64,000 nucleotides of DNA from Anaerotignum sp. MSJ-24 (GCF_018918145.1 NZ_JAHLPX010000009.1:1-64000), one strand, 5' to 3'; counted from the first letter of the stretch, positions 22,740 through 31,880 are shown. The notes: generated by a model not told the origin, from the letters alone. Numbers and translations are program-made.

Positions 22740-24086
22740 TTATTTTTTCTTTATGTTATAAATAATAATTCCGACAACAAAACCGATTATTGACGGAACA
22801 ATCCAGCCGAGTCCGAAAGATGCAAGCGGAAGTATACCTCCAACCGCATCAATAACAGGATCTAAATGAAGCGGCTGACGCAGGCCTTCGGGAAGAGTAC
22901 GAAGAAGATCGTATACCGCACCAAAGAGTGTAAAGATTATTGTACAAAGATAAACCGAACGGCTGTGTTTGAATAAACCGCCGAGAAGTGCAAGAAGAAT
23001 AAGCACGATTGAAAGCGGATATAAAAACATAAGCACAGGAATAGAAAATTTGATTATTGTGCTTAAGCCGAGGTTTGAAAAAAGCAATGACATTAAGCTG
23101 AATATAATCGCCCATGAACGGTATTTAGGTCCGTTGGGAAAAAGAGCCGCAAAGGTTTCCGAACAGCTTGTTATAAGTCCGACTGCCGTTTTTAAGCAGG
23201 CAAGAGTTATTGTTGCCGCAAGTATGAAAAGGCCGATGCCTCCGAAATAATACTGTGCTATATGTGCAAAAGCTATTCCTCCGTTTTCGGCGGCCTCTGC
23301 AAAACCGCGACTCTGTGCACCGACGATTGTTACGGCAAGATATATAACAGCCATGAGTATACAGCTGAAAACTCCGGCACGAACAGTGTTTCCGGCAATA
23401 GCAGAAGGCTCCTCAACACCAAGCCCTTTTATAACCTGAACAACGATAATACCAAAAGCAAGGCTCGCCAGTGCGTCCATTGTGTTATAGCCTTCGAGAA
23501 ATCCGGTTAAAAACGGTTGGCTTGAATAAGCTCCCTGAGGAACAACGGAATTGACCGATGCCGATGGTTTTACGAGAGCAACAACAATAAGTATTCCGAG
23601 AAAAACCAAAAAGCAAGGATTAAGTATTTTTCCTATCCACGTAAGTATTTTTCCGGGACGCAACGAAAAGAAGAGAGTAACCGCAAAGAATGCTATCGTA
23701 AAAAGCAGAAGATAAAGCTTTAAGTGCTCGCTGTTCGGAAAAATTTGTTCAAGGCCGACTGTAAACGAGGTTGTTGCACATCTTGGAATTGCAAAGAACG
23801 GCCCTATTGTTAAGTATAAAAGACAGGTGAAAAACATGGCATATGGCTTGCTTATTTTGCTGGAAAGATCAAAAAGACCGTTGGAACGGCTTATGCCGAG
23901 AGCGGCAACACCCATAAGCGGAAGGCCTACGCCGGTAATAAGAAAGCCCATAATTGCCGGAATAATATTATTGCCTGCCATCTGCCCCATATAAACCGGG
24001 AAAATAAGGTTTCCTGCTCCGAAAAACATTCCGAAAAGCATACTTGCAACGTAAACATATTCCTTAAAGCTTAGTTTCTGTTTCAT
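22740..24086 (-). CDS. brnQ: branched-chain amino acid:cation symporter, LIVCS family
   Basis: About 448 residues with 12 membrane helices. The N-terminus LSFKEYVYVASMLFGMFFGA and GNLIFPVYMGQMAG, IGPFFAIPRCATTSF and YNTMDALASLAFGIIVV are diagnostic of BrnQ. It imports Leu/Ile/Val with Na+ or H+. Of two adjacent ATGs the second (24086) is five bases from GGAGG and is preferred. The upstream spacer (24087-24314) is AT-rich with a small CTGCC-ATGAA-GGCAG hairpin at 24191-24205; no T-box is seen. Confidence 0.93.
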   Translation of the reverse strand: MKQKLSFKEYVYVASMLFGMFFGAGNLIFPVYMGQMAGNNIIPAIMGFLITGVGLPLMGVAALGISRSNGLFDLSSKISKPYAMFFTCLLYLTIGPFFAIPRCATTSFTVGLEQIFPNSEHLKLYLLLFTIAFFAVTLFFSLRPGKILTWIGKILNPCFLVFLGILIVVALVKPSASVNSVVPQGAYSSQPFLTGFLEGYNTMDALASLAFGIIVVQVIKGLGVEEPSAIAGNTVRAGVFSCILMAVIYLAVTIVGAQSRGFAEAAENGGIAFAHIAQYYFGGIGLFILAATITLACLKTAVGLITSCSETFAALFPNGPKYRSWAIIFSLMSLLFSNLGLSTIIKFSIPVLMFLYPLSIVLILLALLGGLFKHSRSVYLCTIIFTLFGAVYDLLRTLPEGLRQPLHLDPVIDAVGGILPLASFGLGWIVPSIIGFVVGIIIYNIKKK

Positions 24087-24314
24087 CATAACCTCCATAT
24101 GAAAAATTTATTGTAAAAGCAATTAATTCTTTTATAACATAGAGTATTGTTTTTGTCAATTTTATGTACGGATAAATGAACAAAAAAATACTGCCATGAA
24201 GGCAGATAAAAATATTTTTTATTAATTTATGTTCTTATATTACCATAAAATAGACAAAATGTCAAGTCTTGTATTACATCGGCCTATGGTGTATTGAGTA
24301 TAGGGGTGATTAAT

Positions 24315-24740
24315 ATGGATTTACCGATATTCGATAATTTTGGAATAACAAATGTAGAAAAGAATGAAATAAAAAGCATAGTTGACAAAAATATAATTTT
24401 ATCTGAATTCGGAATCACAGTGAGCGAGCATGAGGTAAAGGAGCTTATTGCAATACGGAATGAAGCATTGAAGAGAAACGGGCGTATAGAATTCAAACAT
24501 GACATAATAGAAAAGCTGATATTTGCTTTCTGCGATAGCAGGTGTATAAATAATGAGGATTTTGTGGAAAGGGTCGGAGAATTTGTTGATATGTTTTACT
24601 ATTTCAGGAATGAAACCAATGTGAGTGATGATGAAATAATATCTGCCATGAGAATGACTTTTGATAAATATAACGGTTCAGATGAAATGGTTGAAAGCCG
24701 TACATTGGATATGATTTGCGGAGGTAATGAAAATGAATAA
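24315..24740 (+). CDS. DUF6323-like protein
   Basis: 141 residues from ATG 24315 (AGGGGTG six bases upstream; a TTG at 24294 has no site). The pattern LSEFGITVSEHEVKELIAIR, GRIEFKHDIIEKLIFAFCDS, FVERVGEFVDMFYYFRNE and ISAMRMTFDKYNGS agrees with the clostridial family I remember as DUF6323. All-helical, no signal peptide or membrane segment, so cytoplasmic. It overlaps the next gene by 8 bases, and the two families tend to occur together. Function unknown. Confidence 0.7.
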   Translation: MDLPIFDNFGITNVEKNEIKSIVDKNIILSEFGITVSEHEVKELIAIRNEALKRNGRIEFKHDIIEKLIFAFCDSRCINNEDFVERVGEFVDMFYYFRNETNVSDDEIISAMRMTFDKYNGSDEMVESRTLDMICGGNENE

Positions 24741-25662
24741 TTTAAGCAAACCAAATGCAATTAAAACAGGTAGTATAGCTGTCGATGACAGAAATTATTT
24801 TTCGTCACTGCTTGAAGTCAGTTATACATCCGGAATAATCGGCGAAAGAGTTTTTGAAAATATAAGAAACGAGCTTATTGCCGTACTTGCCGATAAATGC
24901 CGCAAATATACATCAAACGAAATAAGCTCGGTAAGAACGGAGATTGCCGACGAGCTTATGAAATCAATTACGTTTACAATCGGAGTACATCTCAAAAGCT
25001 TTGAGGATAATGAAAAAGCTATAAATGAGCTTATAAATACTGGCATTGGAAATTGCCTTAAATGCGGAGAAAAGCGACTTAAGCAGATGGTTAAAAGCTC
25101 AAGGCTGTTTTATGAGCAGTTGAAAAATTCTGCGGTAAATATTGATAACGAGATATATAATTCAACGCTGTTCGGCGGTCTGGAAGGTTTTTTTAAGCTG
25201 TATGATACCGAATTTTTTGCACACGAAATAAATATTACCGCAGATTACAGAACAATGATATATCCTATTGGCTATCATGGCATTGAGTTTATAAGAAAAT
25301 ACATGGAGTATATTTATATCGAAAATAAAATTTGCAAACGCTTTGATGAAAGAAAAATAAAAAGGTTACTTGCCTATTATGCTGTGGATTATGAAAGCAC
25401 CGTAAGAGATATGGAGTTTAATATATGCTCGGTTGTGCTTGCCAATGCAGCAGCCTGTTATATAGCCGGTGAGGATATATTTTCCTTGAATGTAAGTGAA
25501 AACGGAAAGAAGAAGGTTTCGGAGTATTTTTCAGAAACCGGAAACGGCAGAACAGCGGTAAAAAGTGTTTTGGAGATAATAACGGACAAGGAGATAATTA
25601 AAAATTATGTAAATAAGGCAGAAAGCATTGACGGAATAATAAAATTCATCTGTAAAGAATAA
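24733..25662 (+). CDS. DUF6179-like protein
   Basis: 309 residues from the ATG at 24733, eight bases after GGAGG (the ATG at 24727 is too close). Predicted all-helical and soluble: an N-terminal LLEVSYTSGIIGERVFENIR, SNEISSVRTEIADELMKSI, and a middle block NSTLFGGLEGFFKLYDTEFF, AHEINITADYRTMIYPIG, family-like for the DUF6179 proteins that accompany DUF6323. No catalytic motif is seen. Overlapping starts and stops suggest that both products act in one complex. Family name from memory; function unknown. Confidence 0.65.
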   Translation: MNNLSKPNAIKTGSIAVDDRNYFSSLLEVSYTSGIIGERVFENIRNELIAVLADKCRKYTSNEISSVRTEIADELMKSITFTIGVHLKSFEDNEKAINELINTGIGNCLKCGEKRLKQMVKSSRLFYEQLKNSAVNIDNEIYNSTLFGGLEGFFKLYDTEFFAHEINITADYRTMIYPIGYHGIEFIRKYMEYIYIENKICKRFDERKIKRLLAYYAVDYESTVRDMEFNICSVVLANAAACYIAGEDIFSLNVSENGKKKVSEYFSETGNGRTAVKSVLEIITDKEIIKNYVNKAESIDGIIKFICKE

Positions 25663-25693
25663 AATAACCGCAGAAAATCTCTGCGATAATGAG

Positions 25694-26338
25694 TTACTGC
25701 TTTTTAATTCTCGGCATATTCCATTTGTATTTGGTTGCAAGCAGTCTTATTATGAAAGTGGAAATCATTCCACAGAACATTGCGAGAGAATGGTTTATGT
25801 TCAGCTTGAACATATAATAATATATTGCACCGCCGGCAATGGCAGCAAGGGCATATATTCTTTTTCGCAATACAGCCGGAAGCTTCTGGCAGAGAAGATC
25901 ACGCATTATACCTCCACCGATACCGGTTGTCATAGACATCAATATACATAAGAAGGCATTATCGACGTATCCAAAATTGATACAACGCTGTATGCTCGTT
26001 ACCGAAAATATACCAAGGCCGATTGCATCAAATATGTTTACGAAGTTGTCTATGTTTTCAAGATTGCCTAAAAAACGATCGGTATCGTTATAGGCAAAAA
26101 GAAATACAAATAACGAAGAAACAATGGAAACGATGGCATATACTTTATAGGTGAACATAATAGGAGGAAATATTCCGAGAAGTATATCTCTTATTACTCC
26201 TCCGCCGAGTGCATTAATAACGCCTATGAAAACAACGCCGAAAATATCCAGCCCTTTTTCTGCCGCAGTGGCAGCTCCGGAAACGGCAAATGCAATTATT
26301 CCGACCAGCTCAAGACCTAAAACTATCATGCTTTCCAT
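25694..26338 (-). CDS. trimeric intracellular cation channel (TRIC/UPF0126) family protein
   Basis: About 214 residues from the ATG at 26338, eight bases after GGAGG. Seven membrane helices arranged as two copies of a GGG-containing repeat: AVSGAATAAEKGLDIFGVVF with ALGGGVIRDILLG, and FSVTSIQRC with TGIGGGIMRDLL. That is the YadS/YicG type bacterial TRIC family, K+-permeable channels. It is convergent with the DUF6179 gene (31 bases apart) and stands alone. Confidence 0.92.
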   Translation of the reverse strand: MESMIVLGLELVGIIAFAVSGAATAAEKGLDIFGVVFIGVINALGGGVIRDILLGIFPPIMFTYKVYAIVSIVSSLFVFLFAYNDTDRFLGNLENIDNFVNIFDAIGLGIFSVTSIQRCINFGYVDNAFLCILMSMTTGIGGGIMRDLLCQKLPAVLRKRIYALAAIAGGAIYYYMFKLNINHSLAMFCGMISTFIIRLLATKYKWNMPRIKKQ

Positions 26339-26430
26339 AGCACATTCCTCCGATAACAACACAACTTACTCTAACGGCATTATATTAAATATGCGGCTGT
26401 AATGCAATAAAAATAATCAAACATATTAAA

Positions 26431-26456
26431 AAATCCCGAAAATACGGGGCTTTTTG
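26431..26456 (+). terminator. short hairpin with T run
   Basis: CCCG-AAAATA-CGGG followed by GCTTTTT. It sits between the TRIC promoter region and the EamA terminator. No gene that would need it is visible on the + strand. Confidence 0.4.
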
Positions 26457-26470
26457 AAGAATATACATTT

Positions 26471-26517
26471 TGTGCCATAGAATAAAATGTTTAAATATCC
26501 ATTATTCCATAGCACAG
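26471..26517 (-). terminator. hairpin downstream of the EamA gene
   Basis: Imperfect 15-base inverted repeat TGTGCCATAGAATAA/TTATTCCATAGCACA (13 matches), starting 13 bases past the EamA stop. Confidence 0.55.
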
Positions 26518-26529
26518 TTTAAATTAAAT

Positions 26530-27423
26530 TTATGCCTTTGACTTTTCGGGAATCTGTGTAAGAATTACAGCGGCAAACACAAGTGCACAGCCGAAAAGTT
26601 CTTTTCCGGATAATGCCTGATGAAGAATAAGCCAGCCGAAAAGTACTGAAAATACAGACTCAAGTGAGCAGATAAGAGAGGCTATTGTCGGTTCAATATC
26701 CTTCTGTGCTATTATCTGAAGTGTGTATCCTGCTCCCGAGCTTAATGCTCCGGCATAGAGTATAGGTGCCCATGCGGCAAGAATCATGCTGAATGTAGGC
26801 TTTTCAAGAATGACCATAGGGAAAAAGGAGATTAACGCACATATCCAGAACTGTATACAGCTTAAACGGACTCCGTCAACCTTGGGCGAAAAATGGTCAA
26901 TGATAAGAATGTGGAACGAAAATCCTACGGCACAGAGAAGAACAAGAATATCTCCGTTGTTTATGCCTGTTTCGCCTGTCATGCAGAGGAAATACATACC
27001 GATTATTGCAATAACAACAGCAATCCATACTTTCTTTGGTACATGCTTTTTTAAGAATATTCCGAATATAGGCACGATTATCATGTATAATGATGTTATA
27101 AATCCGGCTTTTCCGACTGAGGTGTATTTAATGCCGATCTGCTGGAATGATGACGCAACGAAAAGGGCAATACCACAGCATATGCCGCCGATTATGAGCG
27201 TTCGTTTGTCCTTTGGTTCAGCAGACGGATTGTTTTCCTTTCCGTTGAGTTTGTCAACAAATTTCATGATGGGAATAAGAATAATTCCGCCGATTACGTT
27301 TCTTGAAAAAAGATATGTAAACGGTTCTACATAGTCCATGCCAACGCTTTGTGCGACAAAGGCAGAGCCCCATATGAGAGCCGTCAACGTGAGCATAAGT
27401 CCTGCTCTGAGCTGTTTAGACAT
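26530..27423 (-). CDS. EamA/DMT superfamily transporter
   Basis: 297 residues, ten helices in two EamA repeats: ALIWGSAFVAQSVGMDYVEPFTYLF at the start of the first, and LLCAVGFSFHILIIDHF with ALSSGAGYTLQIIAQKDIEPTIASLICSLE in the second. These drug/metabolite transporters export amino acids or other metabolites; the substrate cannot be inferred. GGAGG precedes the ATG at 27423. Monocistronic. Confidence 0.9.
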   Translation of the reverse strand: MSKQLRAGLMLTLTALIWGSAFVAQSVGMDYVEPFTYLFSRNVIGGIILIPIMKFVDKLNGKENNPSAEPKDKRTLIIGGICCGIALFVASSFQQIGIKYTSVGKAGFITSLYMIIVPIFGIFLKKHVPKKVWIAVVIAIIGMYFLCMTGETGINNGDILVLLCAVGFSFHILIIDHFSPKVDGVRLSCIQFWICALISFFPMVILEKPTFSMILAAWAPILYAGALSSGAGYTLQIIAQKDIEPTIASLICSLESVFSVLFGWLILHQALSGKELFGCALVFAAVILTQIPEKSKA

Positions 27424-27546
27424 TGATGATACCTCCGATGTTTCTTAAATAATTGTGCACTTCATAAATGATAATACTTTAAAGCATAAAAGTCAATAGA
27501 TTATTAATAAAACCGTTTTTATAAGCGGAAGGTATCAGGAAACGAT

Positions 27547-27578
27547 AGTCATGACTTTCGCAAAGCAAAAGTCATGAC
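27547..27578. repeat. modular palindromic repeat, copy B (short)
   Basis: Inverted repeat GTCATGACTTT/AAAGTCATGAC, directly followed by ATTTCGACTTAGG. Both modules recur in copies A and C, so this is a small member of the dispersed family. Confidence 0.7.
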
Positions 27579-27667
27579 AAGATTTCGACTTAGGTATTTA
27601 TTGAAAATAAAAATGACTTGAATTATAATATTACTAAGGTTTCTATATGGTTTAAGGAGGAATATAT

Positions 27668-28291
27668 ATGAAGGTTATACTTGTTAATGCAAGTCCACAT
27701 GAAAAAGGCTGTACATATACAGCACTTAGCGTTATTGCCGACACACTCAAGGAAAACGGCGTTGAGTCCGAAATTCTCCAGGTCGGCAAACAGGTTAAGC
27801 ATCCATGTATGGGATGTTATGCTTGTCAGAAGCTTAAAAAATGTGTTTTTGATGATGATGTAGTTAATGAATATGCAAAGAAGATTGCAGAAGCAGACGG
27901 ATTTATAATCGGTGAGCCTGTATATTACGGCGGCCCTGCTTCACAGGCACAGATGTTTATGGACAGACTTTTTTACAGCCATGGCTCTGAATTTGCATTT
28001 AAGCCTGCCGCAGCTATTGCAAGCTGTCGAAGAGGTGGACTTACCGCAGCAATGGACAGAATGAATAAATATTTCACTATTGCCCAGATGCCTATTGTTT
28101 CATCAAATTACTGGAACGGCGTACATGGAAATGCACCGGAAGAGGTATTACAGGATCTTGAAGGTCTTCAGATAATGCGAAATCTTGCAAAAAATATGGC
28201 TTGGATGATTAAGTGTATTGATGCCGGAAAGAAAGCCGGAATAAATACACCGGAGCAGGAAGCTAAAGTAAGAACAAACTTCATCAGATAA
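27668..28291 (+). CDS. flavodoxin-fold NAD(P)H-dependent oxidoreductase
   Basis: 207 residues. FMN-binding P-loop VNASPHEKGCTYTAL at the N-terminus, then HPCMGCYACQKLKKC, a cysteine cluster of the iron-sulphur-flavoprotein-like branch, and EPVYYGGPASQAQMFMDRLF. It would reduce a small substrate or act as an electron carrier using FMN; whether it holds a cluster is uncertain. Strong AAGGAGG site. Monocistronic with its own terminator. Confidence 0.9.
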   Translation: MKVILVNASPHEKGCTYTALSVIADTLKENGVESEILQVGKQVKHPCMGCYACQKLKKCVFDDDVVNEYAKKIAEADGFIIGEPVYYGGPASQAQMFMDRLFYSHGSEFAFKPAAAIASCRRGGLTAAMDRMNKYFTIAQMPIVSSNYWNGVHGNAPEEVLQDLEGLQIMRNLAKNMAWMIKCIDAGKKAGINTPEQEAKVRTNFIR

Positions 28292-28297
28292 ATAATG

Positions 28298-28338
28298 AAA
28301 GCCGAGGCATTTTTGATTTGCCTCGGCTTTATTTTTTT
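28298..28338. terminator. bidirectional terminator
   Basis: Perfect 12-bp stem AAAGCCGAGGCA/TGCCTCGGCTTT with a T run on the + strand. It serves the flavin reductase gene and the convergent ABC operon, whose stop codon lies at its edge. Confidence 0.9.
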
Positions 28339-29131
28339 AACTCAATAACATTCTATCATTATCAAAGTTCTTTCCTTTTACTTCTCTGTACATTTTGAGT
28401 AGACTGTCAACCGTAAGGTTTTTGCGTTCATCGCCCTTGAGGTCGAGAACGATTTTTCCGTCGTCAAGAAGTATTGTACGGTTTCCGAGTTCTATTGCTG
28501 ACGCTATGTTATGTGTAATCATAAGCGTTGTTATTTTCTTTGTTTCAACAATTTCCTTTGTTATTGCAAGTACCTTTTCCGCTGTGAGTGGATCGAGTGC
28601 GGCTGTATGTTCATCAAGAAGAAGAATTTTCGGTGTGAGTATTGTTGCCATAAGAAGAGTAACTGCTTGCCGCTGACCGCCGGAAAGCGTTCCAATAGGC
28701 ACGTTCATTCTGTCCTCAAGTCCCATATCAAGCTTTGAAAGCACTTCTCTGAAATATTCTCTGTCTTTTTTTGATATAGCTCTGTGGAATATTCCTTTCT
28801 TTGTTGAAGAGTAGGGAATGGCAAGATTTTGTTCTATCGAAAGAGAAGGAGCAGAGCCCTTCATAGGATCCTGAAAAATTCGTCCTATGCACTTTGCGCG
28901 GTAGGTATCCGGTTTGAATGTCATGTCCTCTCCGTCAATAACTATTTTTCCTTCGTCGGTAATAAATGTTCCGGCAATGGCGTTGAACATTGTTGATTTT
29001 CCGGCACCGTTTGAACCGATTACCGTTACAAAGTCTCCGGCGTCAAGGCTGAGAGAAAGCCCTTTGAGAGCCTTCTTTTCGTTGGGCGTTCCTGCCGCAA
29101 AGGTTTTATGAAGATTGGTTAATTCAAGCAT
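28337..29131 (-). CDS. ABC importer ATPase, paralogue 1 (TrpX-type system)
   Basis: 264 residues from the ATG at 29131, which overlaps the permease stop by 8 bases and lies downstream of GGAGG. Walker A GSNGAGKST, signature LSGGQRQAVTLLMATI, Walker B LLLDEHTAALDP, H-loop LMITHNI. DEHTAALDP rather than DEPT is shared with paralogue 2 (34223-35017), as are KGFxDP-like FQDPMKGSAPSLSIEQNLA and the C-terminal NDRMLLS. It drives the PF04392-type importer encoded with it. Confidence 0.93.
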   Translation of the reverse strand: MLELTNLHKTFAAGTPNEKKALKGLSLSLDAGDFVTVIGSNGAGKSTMFNAIAGTFITDEGKIVIDGEDMTFKPDTYRAKCIGRIFQDPMKGSAPSLSIEQNLAIPYSSTKKGIFHRAISKKDREYFREVLSKLDMGLEDRMNVPIGTLSGGQRQAVTLLMATILTPKILLLDEHTAALDPLTAEKVLAITKEIVETKKITTLMITHNIASAIELGNRTILLDDGKIVLDLKGDERKNLTVDSLLKMYREVKGKNFDNDRMLLS

Positions 29132-30035
29132 TGGCTTTCTGCCTCCTTGTCTTATTGCGTTTTGCGGCAAATGCGGCTCTTACCGGGCCTAAGCCGAGTG
29201 CAATAGCAATTATTATTACCGAAACAAGCTTAAGGAAATATGTAGGGAAAAGATTTGTCTTTATGGCAATGGCAATTATTATACGATATGCAACACTTCC
29301 GACTATTGCCGAAATAAATCCGACCGAAAGACCTCGTTTTCCGCATATTGTTTCGCCGATGATGACGCTGGCAAAGCCGACAACGATTGTACCGGAACCG
29401 GCAGTAACGTCTGCATAGCCCATATATTGTGTATACATTGCTCCGGAAAGAGCAACACAGCCGTTTGCAAGTGCAAGGGCAATCCATTTCATTTTGTTGG
29501 GATCTATTGATGTTGCACGAACCATATCCTCATTGTCACCTGTTGCACAGATACATAAGCCGAGATGTGTTTTAAAGAAAAATTCAACGGCAATAAGCAC
29601 TATAACGCATATAATTAATGATACTATAAGATATGCAGTGTGCTTACTGCAGCCGGTAAGCTGCATAAGGTTTGAATATAATGTATCGGAACCGAGAATG
29701 GAAATATTGGGTTTTCCGTCCGACATTATTTTAAGATTGATTGAATAAAGACCGCTCATAGTGAGTATACCGGCGAGTATAGGCGGTATATGTATTTTTG
29801 TCTGAAAAAATCCGGTTACAGATCCGGCACATAAGCCGGCTATAAATGCTATTATAATTGCGAGCAGAGGATGACCTGCATTTGTGAGCATGGCACAGAC
29901 TGCCATACCGAGAGTTACGCTTCCGTCAACGGTAAGATCGGGAATCTTAAGTATTCGGAAGGTTATAAATACGCCGAGAACCATAAGTCCGTAAACAAGA
30001 CCGAGCTCAACGGCACCTATTATCTGGTTTACCAT
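29124..30035 (-). CDS. ABC importer permease, paralogue 1
   Basis: 303 residues with about nine helices; BPD_transp_2-type permease. ILKIPDLTVDGSVTLGMAVC near the N-terminus and CATGDNEDMVRATSIDPNKMK in the middle are typical of permeases paired with TrpX/YtgA-like binding proteins. Strong GGAGG before the ATG. The ATPase gene overlaps its end. The binding-protein gene lies 198 bases upstream, separated by a stem-loop. Confidence 0.92.
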   Translation of the reverse strand: MVNQIIGAVELGLVYGLMVLGVFITFRILKIPDLTVDGSVTLGMAVCAMLTNAGHPLLAIIIAFIAGLCAGSVTGFFQTKIHIPPILAGILTMSGLYSINLKIMSDGKPNISILGSDTLYSNLMQLTGCSKHTAYLIVSLIICVIVLIAVEFFFKTHLGLCICATGDNEDMVRATSIDPNKMKWIALALANGCVALSGAMYTQYMGYADVTAGSGTIVVGFASVIIGETICGKRGLSVGFISAIVGSVAYRIIIAIAIKTNLFPTYFLKLVSVIIIAIALGLGPVRAAFAAKRNKTRRQKANA

Positions 30036-30137
30036 TGTGTTGCCTCCTTTTATTTCCGATTTATGTATAAAAAATTGTGTCAGAAACTGTATGCTTAGAA
30101 ACTTTATGCTTAGAAACTATCTGCCATAAATGCAATA

Positions 30138-30176
30138 AAGCAGACCAAAGAACCGCCCTTGGTCTGCTTGTTTTTT
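30138..30176. terminator. intergenic stem-loop between binding protein and permease genes (copy 1)
   Basis: 11-bp stem AAGCAGACCAA/TTGGTCTGCTT. The T run (TTTTTT) is on the + side; on the transcribed - strand the tail is weak. It may therefore act as an mRNA stabiliser or partial terminator that keeps the binding protein in excess. Two direct copies of ATGCTTAGAAACT lie just upstream on the + strand (30090-30118). Confidence 0.65.
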
Positions 30177-30233
30177 ATAAGAAACTTTGTCTGACTTTGC
30201 AAGCCTAAAGCAAGTCTACTTTTTTGCTGTAAA

Positions 30234-31277
30234 TTATTCACCAACATATGTTGCAATGTCAGCGTATTCGGCAGGTAATTCGATTCCAAGATTTTCCTGT
30301 ACGCCCTTGTTGATAACAAGTGTGAAGTCGCTGTATCTCTGGCAAGGCATATCGATAATTTCTTTTCCGTTGTACCAGTCGATTACCATGTTGGCTGTCA
30401 TAACACCTACTGTGTCGTAATCAACACCGTATGAGCAGAAAGCACCACCCATTGTCATGGCATCTGCTGCTCCATATGAAGGAATGCCGAGCTCTGTAAG
30501 AGCTGCACCGAGCTGGTTGAAGTTAGCTGCGATGATTGAATCGAGAGCAACATATACAAAAGCATACTGACCTTTGCTGAATGCCTGTGCCTGTGTAACT
30601 GCGTCTGTAACGTCGGCATAGCCTACTACATCATATTCAACACCGATTGAATCACAATATTTGGCAGCAGCTTCCATTGTGCACTGGGCGTTGTTCTGTG
30701 ATGTGTTGTACATAATGCAGATTTTCTGTCCGTCTGCAATAGGAGTGATGTCCATTGCTGTGTCGATTATGAGGTCGGCAGGAATAGTGTTCGATGTACC
30801 TGTTGCAAGATAGTTGGGATCTACCGAATCCCAGTCGGGAACTATCTTTGAATATACAGGGTCAACAACCGACATGAATATAATAGGAATATCACCGCCG
30901 GCAATGTTTACGGCTGCCTGTGTGGGAGGAGTAAGCATAGGAACGATAAGGTCGTAATTGTTATCAACAAAGCTCTGAATCATTGTTGTCATTGTTCCTG
31001 TATCTCCGGCAGCGTCCTGATAATCTATTTTGATGTTATCTGAAAGACCTGCTTCTTCGATAGTACGTGTAAAGCCGTCATACATTGCTGTTGCGTCAGC
31101 CATATCTACAAGCTGAACAAAGCCTACGTTTACTGTACCTCTGTTTTCGGTTGCAGTATCTGTTGTTTCTTCTGTCTTGTCATCTGTTTTGGCATCGGAA
31201 GAACTGCTTGAACAGCCTGCAAGTGCCATAGTTACAACTGCGAGAGCCATAACTGCTGATAAAATTTTCTTCTTCAT
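30234..31277 (-). CDS. ABC importer substrate-binding lipoprotein, paralogue 1 (PF04392 type)
   Basis: 347 residues. Lipoprotein signal ALAVVTMALAGCSSSSS (Cys21-22 region) and a Ser/Thr/Asp linker, then the periplasmic-binding fold of the ABC_sub_bind family: GFVQLVDMADATAMYDGF, PMLTPPTQAAVNIAG, PIIFMSVVDPV, ATGTSNTIPADLI and GAFCSYGVDYDTVGVMTANM. It resembles TrpX-like proteins. It differs from the T-box-linked paralogue (32233) in the ligand region, so the substrate may not be tryptophan. It heads the operon and has its own promoter and a palindromic operator. Confidence 0.92.
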   Translation of the reverse strand: MKKKILSAVMALAVVTMALAGCSSSSSDAKTDDKTEETTDTATENRGTVNVGFVQLVDMADATAMYDGFTRTIEEAGLSDNIKIDYQDAAGDTGTMTTMIQSFVDNNYDLIVPMLTPPTQAAVNIAGGDIPIIFMSVVDPVYSKIVPDWDSVDPNYLATGTSNTIPADLIIDTAMDITPIADGQKICIMYNTSQNNAQCTMEAAAKYCDSIGVEYDVVGYADVTDAVTQAQAFSKGQYAFVYVALDSIIAANFNQLGAALTELGIPSYGAADAMTMGGAFCSYGVDYDTVGVMTANMVIDWYNGKEIIDMPCQRYSDFTLVINKGVQENLGIELPAEYADIATYVGE

Positions 31278-31322
31278 AAATTCTCACATCTTCTTTCTTA
31301 AAAATAATTGCACTTTAAGAGG

Positions 31323-31382
31323 TTAAACTGTAACGGTTTAAAGTCTTGATATAAATTATAGAACGAAATTTGTATTTGTCAA
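31323..31382 (-). promoter_or_regulatory. promoter and palindromic operator of importer 1
   Basis: On the - strand TTGACA (31382-31377), a 16-base spacer and TATAAT (31360-31355). Just downstream of the start point lies TTAAACTGTAACGGTTTAA (31323-31341), a palindrome broken only at three centre-flanking bases, in the right place for a repressor block. No T-box is present here, unlike the mirror operon. Confidence 0.7.
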
Positions 31383-31473
31383 TAGAAATAATTCAAATTT
31401 GTTGAATATTTTATTGAATAATATACTATCTTGTCATATAATCTGATTAAAATATCATAGGAGATGAAATATT

Positions 31474-31809
31474 ATGCAATATAACCCTTATAAAAATTTG
31501 CCTTTGTATAAAATGGGACCTGTTGTGGGAAGGGAGCTTCTTGCTTATGATGAGGACTATACGGTGAACAGGCTTTTTGCACCTAAGGGCGGAAACGGCC
31601 CTATCCATAAGCATCCGCATAAACAGGTTGTTTATGTTTTAAAGGGCAGCGGACTTTTTACCTGCGGCGGAAAGGACTTCGATGTTAAGGCAGGAGATGT
31701 TGTACAGATAGAGTCCAATGAGGAGCACACTTTTAAGGATATATATGAAGACACAGAATGGCTGGAGATTTTTACACCCGGCAGAGAGGACTTTAAGCCG
31801 GAACAGTGA
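31474..31809 (+). CDS. cupin-domain protein
   Basis: 111 residues forming one cupin barrel: motif 1 GPIHKHPHKQVVYVLKGSGLFTCGG with three His, motif 2 VKAGDVVQIESNEEHTF with a His. A metal site is likely. Small stand-alone cupins act as sugar isomerases, dioxygenases or ligand sensors; nothing here decides. It sits between the two importer operons. GGAG precedes the ATG. Confidence 0.88.
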   Translation: MQYNPYKNLPLYKMGPVVGRELLAYDEDYTVNRLFAPKGGNGPIHKHPHKQVVYVLKGSGLFTCGGKDFDVKAGDVVQIESNEEHTFKDIYEDTEWLEIFTPGREDFKPEQ

Positions 31810-31853
31810 AATATCTGTTTTAAAAAAAGTGCAAAATTTTATCAAAAAAAGTG

Positions 31854-31880
31854 TTGACAACATAAAAACATGGTGATAAT
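31854..31880 (+). promoter_or_regulatory. promoter of the T-box operon
   Basis: TTGACA at 31854-31859 and GATAAT at 31875-31880 (spacer 15, with a TG two bases before the -10 box). The T-box leader starts about 10 bases downstream. Confidence 0.65.

Noticed and set aside
24087-24314. Amino-acid riboswitch or T-box upstream of brnQ
   Set aside because: No T-box sequence, specifier loop or terminator/antiterminator pair was found; only a five-base-pair hairpin is present.
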